A stretch of 64,000 nt of DNA from Chaetorhynchus papuensis (GCA_013396525.1 VWYX01000626.1:62001-126000), one strand, 5' to 3'. Counted from the first letter of the stretch, positions 1-12,265 are shown. Program-made: numbers and translations. The notes: generated from the sequence alone by a model not told the origin.

Positions 1-1500
1 AGCTGGCATTTAAAGGCTACTTGGATTTTTCCCTTTGTTTTTAAGAAAAGCTTGAATCTTTTAATAGGAAAATAGTATGTCCAGAAAAGCATGTAAGTAG
101 TTCTTGAGTAAATATCCTCTACTTATAATGGAGCTCTCCCCTGTGGTTCCTTGCCCACAAGGAACCTAAACTAAGCAAATTCACCTGTAGGTCACCCCTT
201 GCAAGGATACAATTATCTGATTTCTTAAAACATGAGAGAGTCACTATTTTCAGTGAAGCACTGGATTTCCTGCTCTCTTCTGCTTTTTCAGGACAAGCTC
301 CCTACTAGTGCTAAGTTCAATCTGTTGGCTATGCAAAGAGCAGGGTTGGAAAAACAAAGAACTGGGCTGGAAAAACCCATTTCAAGGAACTGAAAACAGA
401 CTGCACTATCAAATCAGAACAAGATTAAAATTGCTCCATTTGAAGTCCTGGAAAAATGTAATTTAGCTCTAGGGTGAGCGTCAATAAAAGCACTCCACTA
501 TGATTTCACACCTCATGTCAAAGCTTTACTATTTTTGCTACAGGTAAGCTAGAAGGAGAAATTTATTGCCTTCTCACACTGACAAATATCTAACTTGTGT
601 GAGTTGTGAGGGTGTGTTAGCCTTGGAAAAATAAAGCACCTAAAACCTGGAAACCAACGCATTCCCCAAAAGTCACCCGTGCCAGGTCCCTTCCCTGTGC
701 AAGCGCTTTCCAGAGTCAGAGCTGCACGCCAGCAGGAGCCTGTGCTTGGTGGGAGCACAGGCTCTGTTTACCCAGCTGGGACAGGCTCTCCTGCACCACT
801 TCAGGAAGGAACTGGCACATTCATTAGCTGCTCTTTTGGGAGTTGCAGATGGCATCCCTCCAGCAAAACACGGTTTTCAAGTACTGACATGAAAACCCTG
901 GAGACGAAATATACACACAGCACACACCTAATATCAACAGCTCTGCTTCAGCTGGCCCCAGTGCCCCTCCTTCCAGGCACAGACACTGATCCCCACAGGG
1001 CACCACCTCAGGCACAAACCCAGGGCACTACCCCTTTGCAATGGACATACAGGCACACACAGAGACAAGCAGAAAAAAAAAAAATCATCCCACTGTGACA
1101 AAACAGGTCATTATTTTTAATTTAGTAACAAAATACTTCACAGATGGTGCCGCCTTCACCTGTGGAGAAAGGGAGCAAAGCATTCTTCTCACTGTGGATA
1201 GCATGAACCAATCACCACTGGATGGTTGGGAACTTCCCTTTCTCAGAACACACCACCTACTCCGGCCTCATCTCCAACACCATTTCAATTACGTGTCTGT
1301 GCTGCAGGGCTGGCAATAGAGCCAATGCACTGGGGAGGAGACAAGACATTTCTGGGGTAGCACAGCTCTCATTAAAACACCAGATGCCTTGCTCACTATG
1401 AGAGAAAAGCTGCGTCATTTGGCTGTTTTAACTTAGTCTTTGTGTGAGAGGATGGCAAGAAATATGCTCTAAACTCAGTTTGACTTTGGATCTTCACAGC
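1..1500. other. No gene seen; left flank
   Basis: This stretch is ordinary AT-rich, CpG-poor sequence. It holds an A12 run at 1073-1084. A pyrimidine-rich acceptor-like site ends at 290, but no credible donor follows it. The open frames here, the longest 139 codons, have no domain, no composition typical of protein and no splice context, so I treat them as chance. Confidence 0.5.
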
Positions 1501-1890
1501 ATCATATAATCACTGGGGTTGGAAAAAACCTCTGAGATCATCAAGCCTGACCATTAATCCAGCACTGCCAAGCCCACCACTAAATTGTGTCCCCAGGTAC
1601 CATAGCTGTATGTCCTTTAAACCCCTCCAATGATGGTGACTCCGCCACTGCCCTGGCAACCTGTTCCAATGCCTGAACACCCTCTCAGTGAAGAAATTTT
1701 TTCCCAGTATCTAATCTAAACCTCCCTTGGAGCAACCCAAGGCCATGTCCTCTTGTCCTGTTACTTAGGAGAAGAGACCAATCCCCAACCTTGCTACAAC
1801 CTCTTCTCAGGCAGTTGTAGAGAGCAATAAGGTCCCACTAAGCCTCATTTTCTCCAGGCTGAACAACCCCATTATTCTTGCAATACTCAA
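1501..1890 (-). mobile_element. CR1 LINE fragment, 5'-truncated
   Basis: Read on the minus strand this is the 3' part of a CR1 retrotransposon, the main LINE family of birds. On the plus strand one sees the reverse complement of the CR1 3' UTR: a degenerate ATCATATAATCACTGGGGTTGGA start, then the block on 'association' of affected sites (CCAGCACTGCCAAG), then the TCTCCAGGCTGAACAACCCC block near 1851. It is diverged and its 3' tail octamer repeats are degraded, so it is an old copy. It carries no coding part of the reverse transcriptase. Confidence 0.9.
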
Positions 1891-4153
1891 GGCACAGCAG
1901 GTGTATTAAGCCAAAAAGGTCAGATCCACATATTTGAATTTTCAAGATGCTGAACTGCTTATAACTAAACTGTAAGCTCTTGTGAGACTAAACCCCAGTA
2001 CAACAGGGGTGAACGTTCTTTAAGCTTAATTTCCTTTCTTCCTCCAGTGTCTCAATTCACCTCAGTGGTTTCTCACGCTTTTCTCATGAGCTGTGGCCAA
2101 ACACTCCTCCTTCTGCAAGCAACCCTTCAACTCCAATTAGTGTCTATCCTCACACCCCAAGCAAACAAGCCACTCCCACCCATCTCTTGCAGAAGAAGCC
2201 TGTTCTCCAAGACCCTTAGGCAAGGAGCCACCATCATCCAGTATGCACTCCAGGCTGTTGCCAAGGAAAGTGGTGCAGAGTCCTAGGCCAGGAAGGCTGC
2301 AACTGCCTGATCAAGAAGTTTCTCTCCTGCTGAAGGGAGACACAAGGCAGAGACACATCTGGCAGGATCTTGCAGATCCTGGCTACTGCATTTGGTCGCA
2401 TGCCTTTATTGGGGCATCATCAGCTGATGCTTTTCACTGAACTGTGGCAGGTTCCTGGCAGCTCCTGCTGCTCCAAGTACTAGAGCACAGACTGCTCTCT
2501 CCAGGGAAAATGTGACAGACCACCTGGAAGCATCCCAGGCAGCCCTGAAATCAGTGCATTACCACTTAGGCTCCATTATCAGTGTTTGTGAAGGAGGCAT
2601 TGTATGTTACTTCCAAAGGAGTGACCTCCAGCACAAATGGATCCAATTCCTCTGTTCCTTTAGGGAGTATACAACACATTAGAAGATATCCTGTCTCTTC
2701 AGAATTCAGGGTGGGAAGGGAGAGCAATTTTGCTTTGTAAAGGACATAGTTTATATTACTTTGTGGGTACGACCCAACAATTGGAATAGCATGAGGCAGG
2801 TCTGACACTTTAATCCAATGGTACAGCTATTAAGTAACTACTTCTGTTTATGCAGAGTTTAGGTAGCAGAAAATTGGCCTTTGCTCAGACAAACCCCCTC
2901 AGACTACAGCAAATTATGTTAGTGAGCACTGACATGCAACACCAGGTCATTCTCCAAAGAGAGTTTCCAAAGCAACTGCTTATATCCCTGGCAGAGATGG
3001 AAGAGGACACAGACTGGACATCACATACAGGTCTAGGGTTGGTCTAGAAGTGGAAGGGAAGACTGAAGAAAGAAAACCAGACTTGACTACTTATGCAGAT
3101 AAATGAAGACATTTCATATAGACCTGTCAAAACAGGTAATGAGAGGCAGATAGCAAAAACACTCCTCATGGGTAGCAGCACAGCTTATGTGGTCTTCAGA
3201 AATATGGTCATGTAAATGAAATAAATTGTCCAGTATGTTGGCAATTTAAACAAAAAGTCTCGGTTTTTGAAATATAGTCAAATGTCACAATAGTGTACAA
3301 TATGCTGTCCTACAGGCAAAACAAAGCCATATTGACTTGACTGAAATATTTTTCTATTTTTCTGCTTTAATTAATTCTTAGGACAGAAATGTCCACATCA
3401 AACTAGGTCAAGATGACAAATCACAGTAAATAAAGCCTGCCATGTTGGTTCATCAAAATTAGGCTCTGCAATATGTTTTTGGTCTAATTGGGATTCCACA
3501 GCACCCAGTAAACCTGGCTGGGCAGCCCATGTTAAGCTGTAAGAGCAGGGCACCAGGAACAATTCATCATGCCTGGATTTTGGAAGCTGCAGTGGTGCCT
3601 GCAGAACCAGTCAATTCAGTATTCTCCTTCCAGGGGAGAAGTAAAGTGCTCCCACAAACCACACTGAGGTGTCATTAACACTGAACAAAAGTACAATAGT
3701 ACTCTTGAGCAGGAAAGAGTGATTTCACAGCACTTGCAGATGAAAGACAACACGCCCCATAACACAGTATAAAAATATCCCCAAGCCTCCTGCTTCACCA
3801 AGTGATTCAATGAAGAGCTATAAATAAGCAGGAGAGAGTCAGATGTTACAGTGAAAGAACTTGGTGACTTAATGACACATTAAGCTGATTTGGATAGTTA
3901 AGAATCAGTATGTTCCCATAGCAAGAAGATAAATAAGCATATAAAAAAATATATAAGCCTTTCCATGGCTCTTGACAAGGTAAACAGGAGAAGACTTTTC
4001 TATATACACTGATGAGATTATAAAAATGTGACCAGATGTCTTCCATGCTTCATAATAGCTCATGAACTCTCGAGACATCTGCAGAAAAAGCTTTGAGGAT
4101 ATCATTTTGATATGCTGCCTTCTGCTTCCCTTCACTAACATTGTTTCCCTTAG
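1891..4153. other. No confirmed gene; possible intron of a plus-strand gene
   Basis: No repeat family is recognised after the CR1. A pyrimidine-rich acceptor-like site ends at 2047, but no matching donor follows. A small acceptor/donor pair brackets 3099-3135 and is discussed as a finding. The rest is unremarkable AT-rich sequence. Confidence 0.4.
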
Positions 4154-4515
4154 CGGTGGACACAGAGATTGACTTCAAGCAGCCGTTCAACCCCGAGCAA
4201 TCCGATTCTCTTCATTTTAACAGGATAAGGAGGCTACAATAACTGTATTAAGTTGAGGGCCCTGAGGAATAGTTTCTTGCTTAAATAGTACCTGCACTGG
4301 CAATCAAAATCAATACAAAGTCAAGAACGTAGACCCTCCCTCTGCCAGACCTGCCTGTGTTTCCAGGTTAGTCACACAGCATGTCCAAAAGCTGATCTAT
4401 CGGCCTTCTCTTTAGTGCTCAGTGGCAGAACTTAACCATCACCATAAGATCAGTTTTGCCTTATTTCATTTTATAATCCATATGAAGCTGGCAATAAAGC
4501 AACGGTTGATTTAAG
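4154..4515 (+). CDS. Candidate terminal exon with 3' UTR, plus strand
   Basis: The 28 codons from 4156, including four CpG sites in an otherwise CpG-poor area, end at a TAA stop at 4240-4242. The exon is preceded by a textbook 3' splice site: a CTAAC branch-point-like motif, a TTTCCC pyrimidine tract, then TTAG at 4150-4153. It opens in phase 1, with two bases completing a codon. The deduced end runs VDTEIDFKQPFN, then PEQSDSLHFNRIRRLQ. A 3' UTR follows, with AATAAA at 4493-4498 and a GT-rich stretch near 4528-4540, as expected of a cleavage site. I do not recognise the protein. The minus strand is also open over part of this span, so the strand rests on the acceptor and poly(A) signals. Earlier exons probably lie left of the window. 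Confidence 0.4.
4493..4498 (+). terminator. Canonical poly(A) signal AATAAA
   Basis: The hexamer lies 251 bases after the stop of the candidate plus-strand terminal exon. A GT-rich stretch (TGTGCTGTTTCTG) follows about 30 bases later. That spacing suits cleavage near 4510-4520. Confidence 0.4.
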
Positions 4516-4821
4516 GATTGGCTCAATGTGCTGTTTCTGATCCACTTGAACCAACTGCTGAACCATGGACCTATGACCAGGAGTAACTGGGCCACTCATT
4601 ACTTGAACAAAGGCTGTTAAAAAAAGCAATTGGTATTGGTGGCCCACTGACCACCTGCTGGCTGAATACTGCTACCTTATTTTTAATTTCATTTCAGAAT
4701 ACTACAAAAGAAAAAAAAAGGAGGCTGAAAAGTATGAGGATAAAACACATCCAGTATACAATAAAAAAAAAAAAAGATTACATAAAAGCACATTTCAGAG
4801 TTAGAAAAGGACACGCCTTAC

Positions 4822-4965
4822 CTTGTGGTGAAAGAATTTCATATAGGTTCAAGATCTCCAGATCTGCCAGGGAGACAGCAGCACTGGTTCCACTGAACCA
4901 AACCTGCTGTTGCTTGCTGGACTCCAAGGCGAGCTCTGGGGGTTTTACTCCGCCAGCACATGGTC
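4822..4965 (-). CDS. Candidate internal exon, minus strand
   Basis: On the minus strand a near-consensus donor (ACAAG|GTAAGG) ends this segment at 4822. Two acceptors could open it: CAGCCCCCAG before 4965 (144 nt), or the better CTGTCTCCCTGGCAG before 4863 (42 nt). A third, CACCTTTCCTTAG before 5036, would give a longer exon with an in-frame stop. Both shorter versions are multiples of three with phase 1 at each end. The open frame contains ...QQQVWFSGTSAAVSLADL then EILNLYEILSPQ, which reads like protein but matches no family I know. It lies downstream of the CpG-island donor at 7112 on the same strand, so it could be exon 2 of that transcript; it could also be a noncoding exon. Confidence 0.3.
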
Positions 4966-6654
4966 CTGGGGGCTGGGCAGGACTTCATTGAGAGCCACCT
5001 TGCATCTCTTCTTGCATCAACTTTTCAAAGACCCAGCTAAGGAAAGGTGTTTGGCAATTCATGTGTCAGACAGATGGGTGGGAGGAATGGTACTTGGAAT
5101 GTTGAATAGTGTGAATGAAGCCTTTGGGGGATGGATTTAAAACATTATATAGTGAGCATGGTGTACTGACAAAATCACTGGAGCTAGGGAATCTGATTAT
5201 GCATTAAGAGAGCAGCCAATTAGTTAGGATTTTACCCTGGTTTTGGCTCTAGGTTTGTCTCTGTAGCCTTTCAGGAGACACCACTCCTACAGTCATATTT
5301 GCACCATGGTTGAAAAATGCATTGGTGAGTTGCTAAAACTAATTTTAAAAAGAACTGACAAAGTAAATTTTAATGAAGAGATGGGAGACTAGAGAGTGAA
5401 CATTATTTAGATGTTTGTGGAGGAGTAAGTCTGCCTTTAACTTTCAAGAAGTCAAGATAACTTTGCAGCTAAGGATTAATACAAATTCTCTAATTAGTTT
5501 TATTTTCTGTGTATGTCTGCATGCACAGGAAAGAAACAGAAGATGGAAACAGAGAGACCTGCAAACAAGACAAACTGAAGAATGTTGGCATTCTGCATTT
5601 TTAGTGGGGTGTCTGAGATAAAATTATTTTCATTCTTCTGTCTTGCTCAGGTTCTAATCATCAACCAAGGGATGAAGGGATCTCCAAGTGCATGTTCTGT
5701 GAATTTTCATTAACAAGTTTTGTGCTTGGGGTTTGTGGACTCTTCCTTAGTTGTTCTCTCTTATTTATTGTCTGGACTACCATAACACAGCTTTAGCTTT
5801 CATTAAGGGCTCTTAAAAAAAAAAAAAAATCTGCCTTGACTGAAAGCTTCCTTGTGTATTTCATGCTTCTACACTGCTTTTGGTTATCTCTAAATTCTCT
5901 TCAACTTTCTGCCCATTAGATTAAAAATACAGATACACACAACCATGAGCACTGTTTTTCTTTCTGCATTTGCCAGCACACACACAATCGAAGTAGCTCT
6001 TCCCCAAAAAATTTCTATTTCTGAAAAATCATTTGAGTTATGTCAGAGAAACCCTCAAGCCTGTGACACCAGCTCTAGTGATGACACTGCATCACTGACA
6101 TCTACTCTGGACATGCTACTGTGTCATCACTGCCAGTGATGTGGGGATCAAGGTGGAAAACACTGCAGTTGTCAGATTTTTTTTTTTAACAATACTTTTT
6201 TTTTTTTTTTTTGGCCAATGACCTCTGCATGACCTTGCACAAGCTGTTTTCTTTTACTTCCCCTCTAATTTTACTTGGAATTTATCATCTTTAGGAAGGG
6301 CCTGTCTGTGAATAGGCACAGCACATACCACCGTGGATCTCTCATTTCAAAGCAGTAAGTACAGACAGCAAACAATGACAAAGGTCTCAGAAATTAGAGA
6401 AGATGTGGTCTAAGAGAGATTTCACATTGCCTCTTTAGATTCATGAGAACATGAGAACTTTTCTCACGTTAGGTTCAGAGCTGGAACAATGCATACCCAA
6501 GAGCACATTACAAGTCATCTGTGCACAATGCAGTATTTTATACTTATGTTTCTGTTTTACCCATGTTTAATAAAGGGCTTGTACTGAAAAGTGAGGGAAG
6601 AAGAGCACAAGCAGAAGGGTGGAGCGGAGCAGAGGGAGACCCTGCAGGAGATTT
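4966..6654. other. No gene seen; homopolymer tracts
   Basis: If the minus-strand model is right this is its first intron. It is AT-rich and contains A15 at 5815-5829, T11 at 6177-6187 and T17 at 6196-6212. No recognisable transposon and no further exon with two good splice sites were seen. Confidence 0.4.
6196..6212. repeat. T17 homopolymer
   Basis: An uninterrupted run of 17 T, close after an 11-T run at 6177-6187. It is likely length-polymorphic. Confidence 0.9.
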
Positions 6655-7185
6655 TAATCCCCCACGGCGAGCACCCAGAAGGGAGGTGACCCCGACAGTG
6701 CCGCTCCCGAGCCGGGCTCACCCAGGGACACAGCACGGAGGGTACCAAGGCGCGCAGCGGGCACACCACGGGTGTCAAACCGAGCAGGCCAAACACCCGG
6801 TCAGGGGCGCAGAGGAACCTGCCGGGAGCGGGAGGGAGCGGGAGGGGAGGGAAGGGAGGTGTCCTGGCCCAAAGCAAACCCCCAGAGAGACCGCCGGCCG
6901 CCCGGACCGAGCTCTCGCCGACATGGCCGCAAGGACGGGGCAAACACCTCAAAAGGACCAAAACCGGCCCGCAGCAAACGCCCGTGAAGGGCAGAGGGGC
7001 CGGGCTGGAGGAGCCGCTCTCCGGCACTCCTTCCCTCAGCCCCCCGGAGCCGAGCAGACACCGACGCTCCCCGCACCCCCTCCCCGACACCGAGCCTCGC
7101 CTCGCCTTTACCGTCTGTTCAGGGCACTCCCGGTTCCTCTTCGGCAGCCGAGGCTGGAGCTGGGGCAGCCACGTCCCTCACACAG
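6655..7185. promoter_or_regulatory. CpG island, likely promoter
   Basis: By hand count about 45-50 CpG dinucleotides occur in roughly 530 bases, while the flanks are nearly CpG-free. A GC box (GGGCGG on the minus strand, 6898-6903) and a YY1-like core (ACATGGCCGC near 6921) are visible, as is a polypurine G/A tract at about 6825-6858. In warm-blooded vertebrates such islands usually mark promoters. Minus-strand transcription is favoured by a TATA-like box and a donor at its right end, but bidirectional firing is possible. Long open frames here on both strands (up to 227 codons) follow from the GC content and lack any domain. Confidence 0.75.
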
Positions 7186-7197
7186 CTCCAGCTGCTC
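7112..7197 (-). other. Candidate noncoding first exon
   Basis: On the minus strand TATAATA (7221-7227) stands about 25-30 bases before a likely start near 7195, and a good donor (ACAGACG|GTAAAGG) ends the segment at 7112. No ATG lies between, so it would be a 5' UTR exon. The start point is inferred from TATA spacing only. The candidate exon at 4822-4965 on the same strand could follow it. Confidence 0.35.
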
Positions 7198-10100
7198 CCC
7201 CTGAGCACTAAGAGCCACCCTATTATACCGGAGGGTGGTGGTAGAGTTGATAATGCACCTAACGAGCCCCAGGTGTGCACCAGTTGTCAGGTGAGGCGAT
7301 GAGCTCCATGTGCCTCATGAAGCCCGGAGCCTTCCCCTCTCTCCCTCCTTTCAGGAGGATGGCTGGGGCCGTGTCCCCTCCACGCTCCTGTCACAGACAG
7401 GGGTGCTCGGGCAGGGTGTGGTTTGGGGTGCTGGAGTTGTGCTGCAGCAGTGATCTGGACTCCGGAGCTCCTCTGAGGGGGACATGGCCACCTGCCCAGC
7501 TCCTCCTGAGAGGGCTGGAGTGCCCAGGGCTCTTGGGCCACGTAGCTGGGCACTGTCTGGCCCCATGTCCTGCCCCGGCCCCTGGGATCGGCCACCATGG
7601 GGGACAACACTCACCATGGCCTTTCCCTCCACATGTGGGCCAGGTCCATGAGGGAGCCATGTCCTCTTCCTGAACCCATGGAAAGAGTACGAAAACACAT
7701 GTAAGGTGCTAATCAGGCACCTGTGTGTTAGGAACAGCCAACCTTTTTGAAGGGTGGGACAAAGCCAGTCTGTTTTCTAATCTATATTTCAGCCCCAAAC
7801 TATCATTAAAAGCAACCTCTTTCTTCTCCACTTGACAGTCACTCAAATAGGCCAAACTCTCTAGATGGGTATTTTATATATAGCAGACTCAAACCATATT
7901 GCTGTGAAGCTCCCACAGGGTCTGTACACCTGCTCTATTTCAGTACCTTTTAAGTATTCTAGTCTTTATTGATGTTTTTGTGAAATTTTGTGCAAAAAGA
8001 GACCAGCAAGCCTAGTCCTGGAAATCTGAGTTTACTAAGTATTTTTTCACTATCATTTTCCACTCCTGTTTCCTCAGCTCACCTTCCTTTCCCCTCTATG
8101 TTCTTTGCTTTGCCCAGTGCTTTTGCCACTGCTCACTGTTGTGCTTATCTTCTTTCTCTCTCTTGTGTTTGTCATCTCCTATCTTTTTCTAGAAGAAGGA
8201 AAATGCCACATGAAGCAACTGTCTAATAAGGTACTTCAAATAAATTATTTTATTCCATGTGGGAATAAATCAGTGCAACAGATGCTGGCATTTCTGACCT
8301 CTTTACAAGGCTTATCTTTACCTTTGGTAGCAAATGAGAGGGTTTATTGCTGAAGGAGCAAAAGATAAACCAATATCATTTAGCTTTCACTTTGCTGCTG
8401 GCTGTTGATTAGAGCATCTGGAGGGAGATGAGAAGCAGGATCAAAGGGGTTTGGGCACATGCATCTGCCTTAATATGGAAGTGGGCTTGGTCCAGCTGTC
8501 TGGCATTAGAATAACCCTTGGTATGAATTGCTTGAATTAAGTATCTAAGTCGAATGTGGATCTTGCACATAGTAGGACTGCTTAAAAGGAAGTGTCTGAG
8601 GGAAGCCATTAGGAGAGGAAGAGAAGCTGTAAGATTCTAAGGAAGGTTAAACTCGCTAGAGAAAACCTGATAAAATAAATTCCCCCATCTTCTCCCCTGC
8701 TGCACACACAGATGTTTGCCAACCCCAGTGGAACGTGACAGATTACAAAGGAATTTCTTCCAGAGGATATCTTCAAAGGATGTGCACAGATGTATTTTAA
8801 AATAAATTGGGTGAGTATTGAATTCACATCATTGTACTATATGTACTGCTTGTTTCTTCCTTAGTGGATGACTCTTGGGGATCCTTCTCTCATTAGGTCC
8901 CAGACCGGAAAAAAAGCACTTATTCCTTAACTGGAGTACTGTGTAATCTGTTTTTTTCATTGATCAATTAGTCATCATGCACAAAGGCCATAAAGTCCAA
9001 CTGGCACCACATCCCAATTTCCCATGGATAGTCTCTCTTTGGTGAAAGCATAGTAACTATCAAATATCCTTTATACAATAAAGCATGGGTTAAAGATAAA
9101 CTTAAGCCTTCACCTCAGCTCATGAGTTAAATATACTTGTAACTTCCTCTTAAGTGGAATAATAAATTTGTTCCTCTGTATAATTTGTACTGCAAGGAAG
9201 GTTAAGAAAGAAAAGGTGAAGTTTAACAGAGAAGCAAACCCAATATAAAGTAGTCTTAAGAGAAAATATTTGCCCTTCAATGACACAAAGAATTTCATAT
9301 TTTTCTGCGTATTGTGAATTTTCCTGACAGATTGTGAATTTTCCTTCATATGTAGTAATATAAGGTGTCAATAACAGGAGCAAAATCTGAGAATGTTCTT
9401 GCCCTGTGACTTTTCTCTGGTTCTAGAGTATAACCTCCCTTTTGCTCCACGAATGACATTTTACAACTTCCTGCACAGTTTACTCAGACCAAGTCTGGTT
9501 TTTTTCTATCCAGGACAAACAAGTGAAAAAGGATGACTTTGTGCAGTTTGCTTTCTTCTGTTATTATGATCTGCTGCTCTTTCTCATTTTATTCCTTCTA
9601 CTTCCCTCCAGGATAGAGAAGATAAGTCTGGAGCAAACAGTATATGGAATTTGGTGGTGATGAATTTAAGTGAGAGGTTGAAACTGGGAGGGGGGAAAAC
9701 ACCACCTCTTTTTTTGTTACTTAGGGGAGGGAATATTTCACCTGCCTGACACTTGCTGTGCATACACCATAACCCTGTTTAAGATGGGTTTAAGCCTGGA
9801 TGAAGACTGCTATCAAAAGTTGCTGGTGCTCTCCCTCCTGAATGACTTTGCTTATTTGTAGACCTCCCTTCAAAGGCAGGTGCTAAATACTGATAAGAGG
9901 CAGAAGGAAAACTCCTCTTGGAGTGGAACTGAAAAAGAGATCTAGAGTGATAATTTTAATAAGGGGATATTGTAAAGATAGAATGATTAATAAATAGCAT
10001 GCAAAAGGTTAATGTATATCTGTTGATATTCTAACAATGAATATGAGGAAAAAAAATAGAGAGCTTGGATCTAGGAGCATGATGGTAGGCAGTTCAACAT

Positions 10101-12127
10101 GATAAATGGAAATGGAAATGTTTACAAAGCAAAAAGGATAGCGAAACCAGGTTGGGGTTTTGCAATTGTTCAGGAAAATGGGCCCTGCATGGGGTGGAAC
10201 AAGGATGCTGGGGAGCCTGGATCCATTGTTACAGCAAATTCAGAGCACAAAGTGAATAAATCCTGCGGGTAGATGAAATATATGCCACGCATGACTGATT
10301 CCATTATTCTCCTTTATGAGTTTGCAAGTTTTCTGAGCTTTCCTCATACCTTTGTCTTTTTTACTTTCTTTTCTGAGACAGGGTATTTTAGACAGAGATG
10401 GGCCACCAGTTCACTCAGGAATTGTAATGCTTAACTCTTTAACTCTTCTCTCATGGGATTCTCTGAGTTGTGCTTTTTTTGGTGTTCTTTTTAAGCTTTT
10501 CATTTTTTTGCACCTTTTAATTACGATTCCTTCCATTTACTGATTTGCCTTCTTTCTAAACTTTATGCTTATTGATTTTTGAAGATAACCATTAGAGACA
10601 TGGAGTCATTTCTGTATACCATGAAGTCATTTGGGAGTTCACAGAAGTACATTTGCCCAAGTAATGAGGGCTGACAGTTCACTGACCTTTGCTCATGTGA
10701 CAACACGAAGTACTGTCTTATACCATCATTAAAGGGAAGCACCTTGAAATCAATTATTATATCACTGCCTTGTTTTGTTCTCAGTAAACGATGAATTAAG
10801 CCCTCTTATATCTAACCCAGAGTCTGTAATTCAGGCACTTTTACATTTTCTGCAGCCTCATGCCCCAAGTCTGGCTCCCCAGAAATGCTAGCAGAAATAC
10901 TCTGTCTTGTATTTTTCCCTAGAATAGGCCCCAGGTATGATGAGGACTACAAGCTTAGGTATCCACAGAAGAGTGCCCACTGTAGCTGGCCAGTATGAAA
11001 TGCTCCACAGTGGTTTGTGCTTTTGGCTGTTTAAATCGTGGCCTCAAGTTATTTCTGTGTCCTTTTTCAGGAGAACAAAACACACAACAGTGAGCACAAC
11101 TGTCTCTTGTCTTACCTTCTGTGAGATCCCATGGCCCTCTGCTGTCCGAGGAGCAAGAGGTGTACCCAGAAACAAACCCCGAGGGACTGCCTAAGACATG
11201 GGAGGCTCAGCTGTGTCTAATTAGCTTTTTCACTGAGAGGGATATTCCACTTGTTTTAGTGGCATTATTATTTTTAAATTTATTACATTTTTTCCTTTTG
11301 AAATTGCTGTGTGAGGGAGCCAACCCTCTGGAGTCTATTGGATGAACCAGCTTTTCTTAGAAAAGGACCTGAAAAAACTTGCAGGTAAGTACAGGTGTTT
11401 CTGCACAGCTAGTTGTCTGTATGTGGAAAGAGAAATTGATAATAGTGCCAGACTCCTGCTGATCTGTCCACCTGCAAGACAAACCTAATTTCTGAGGCAG
11501 AGCTGAGTGCTGAATAATAGCAGGGCTGGAGATGGCTCCTGGCTGCCAGCGTAGAAAAAAGGTAAAGGGAAAGTGACCCTATAGGTGTGCTCTGCATCAT
11601 CTGGGGGCCATCTTTTACTCCAGTATTAGTAAAATAGTTTTGGGGACCTCAGTTTTGACTGCAGCTGTTTACTGGGGCAAAGCAGGTGACACTGACAGGT
11701 TTTTCAGCCAATACAGGTTTGAATCTTGCTGTTGTTGCATGTGCTGCCATGTGTTTCTGTAGGGATGGAGCACATTTGTAGCTTCTGCTTTGCCCAGGGA
11801 TGAGTGATCAGGAGTTAGCAGGGAGCATTGAACAGGAGGAATCATATTCCTATTAGCTCATTCTGCTCTGGGCAAGTACAGCCTTGTGCTTTTGACTGTC
11901 TGTTCAGACAAAACAAGCTGCTGCTCTTAGTTACTTGCCTATCTGTGGGTAGGAACATTATCTTGTGAGTAACATCAGAAAGTCAGTATTTACCAGTGCA
12001 TTTACCCCTAAGAATTCCTGTTCTGCCTGTAAGAAAAGGTCAGGGTAGTTATCACTGTGTAGTGAGTTAGCACATGCTGATGTTCTTCATTTGTGTTGAT
12101 TTTTTTTTTTTTTCAGATTTCACCCAT
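7198..12127. other. No gene seen
   Basis: The first 500 bases are GC-rich but CpG-poor, a shoulder of the island. The rest is AT-rich single-copy sequence with short T runs, ending in a T14 tract at 12100-12113. Open frames up to 132 codons have low complexity or no splice context. Confidence 0.45.
7221..7227 (-). promoter_or_regulatory. TATA-like box at the edge of the CpG island
   Basis: The plus strand shows TATTATA, giving TATAATA on the minus strand, at the right edge of the island and upstream of the minus-strand donor at 7112. Strict TATA boxes at CpG-island promoters are a minority, so this may be fortuitous. Confidence 0.3.
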
Positions 12128-12265
12128 GACAAATATAATTTCTTCTTTGCATAGGAAAAAACTTAAGGCTCTGGGAGGTTAATGAACTTGTTTGTTCACA
12201 CTGTTCTAATAGGTTACATGCCAGAGTAGGAGCCAAAAACATGAGTTCTCATTGTGGTTCTGACA
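12128..12265 (+). repeat. MIR-like ancient SINE fragment
   Basis: The order of blocks follows the MIR core: a GGAAA-AACTTAAGGCTC block, GGGAGGTTAATGAACTTG, a TTCACACTG block, then the AGAGTAGGAGCC and GTTCTGAC end. In MIR these correspond to the aligned 'gag-gaaactgaggctc', 'agaggttaagtgacttg' and 'gcagagcc' blocks. The copy is heavily diverged, as expected of an amniote-wide element in a bird. The call comes from memory of the consensus, not from an alignment. Confidence 0.5.

Noticed and set aside
291..392. Pyrimidine-rich acceptor followed by an open frame
   Set aside because: No usable donor or poly(A) signal follows; probably a cryptic site.
2406..2422. Palindrome around CATCAGCTGATG
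   Set aside because: Only 12 bp perfect; expected by chance in 64 kb and without neighbouring sites.
6521..7204. 227-codon plus-strand frame and overlapping minus-strand frames of up to 177 codons across the CpG island
   Set aside because: GC-rich sequence lacks stop codons; frames on both strands overlap, with Pro/Arg/Ala-rich composition and no domain.
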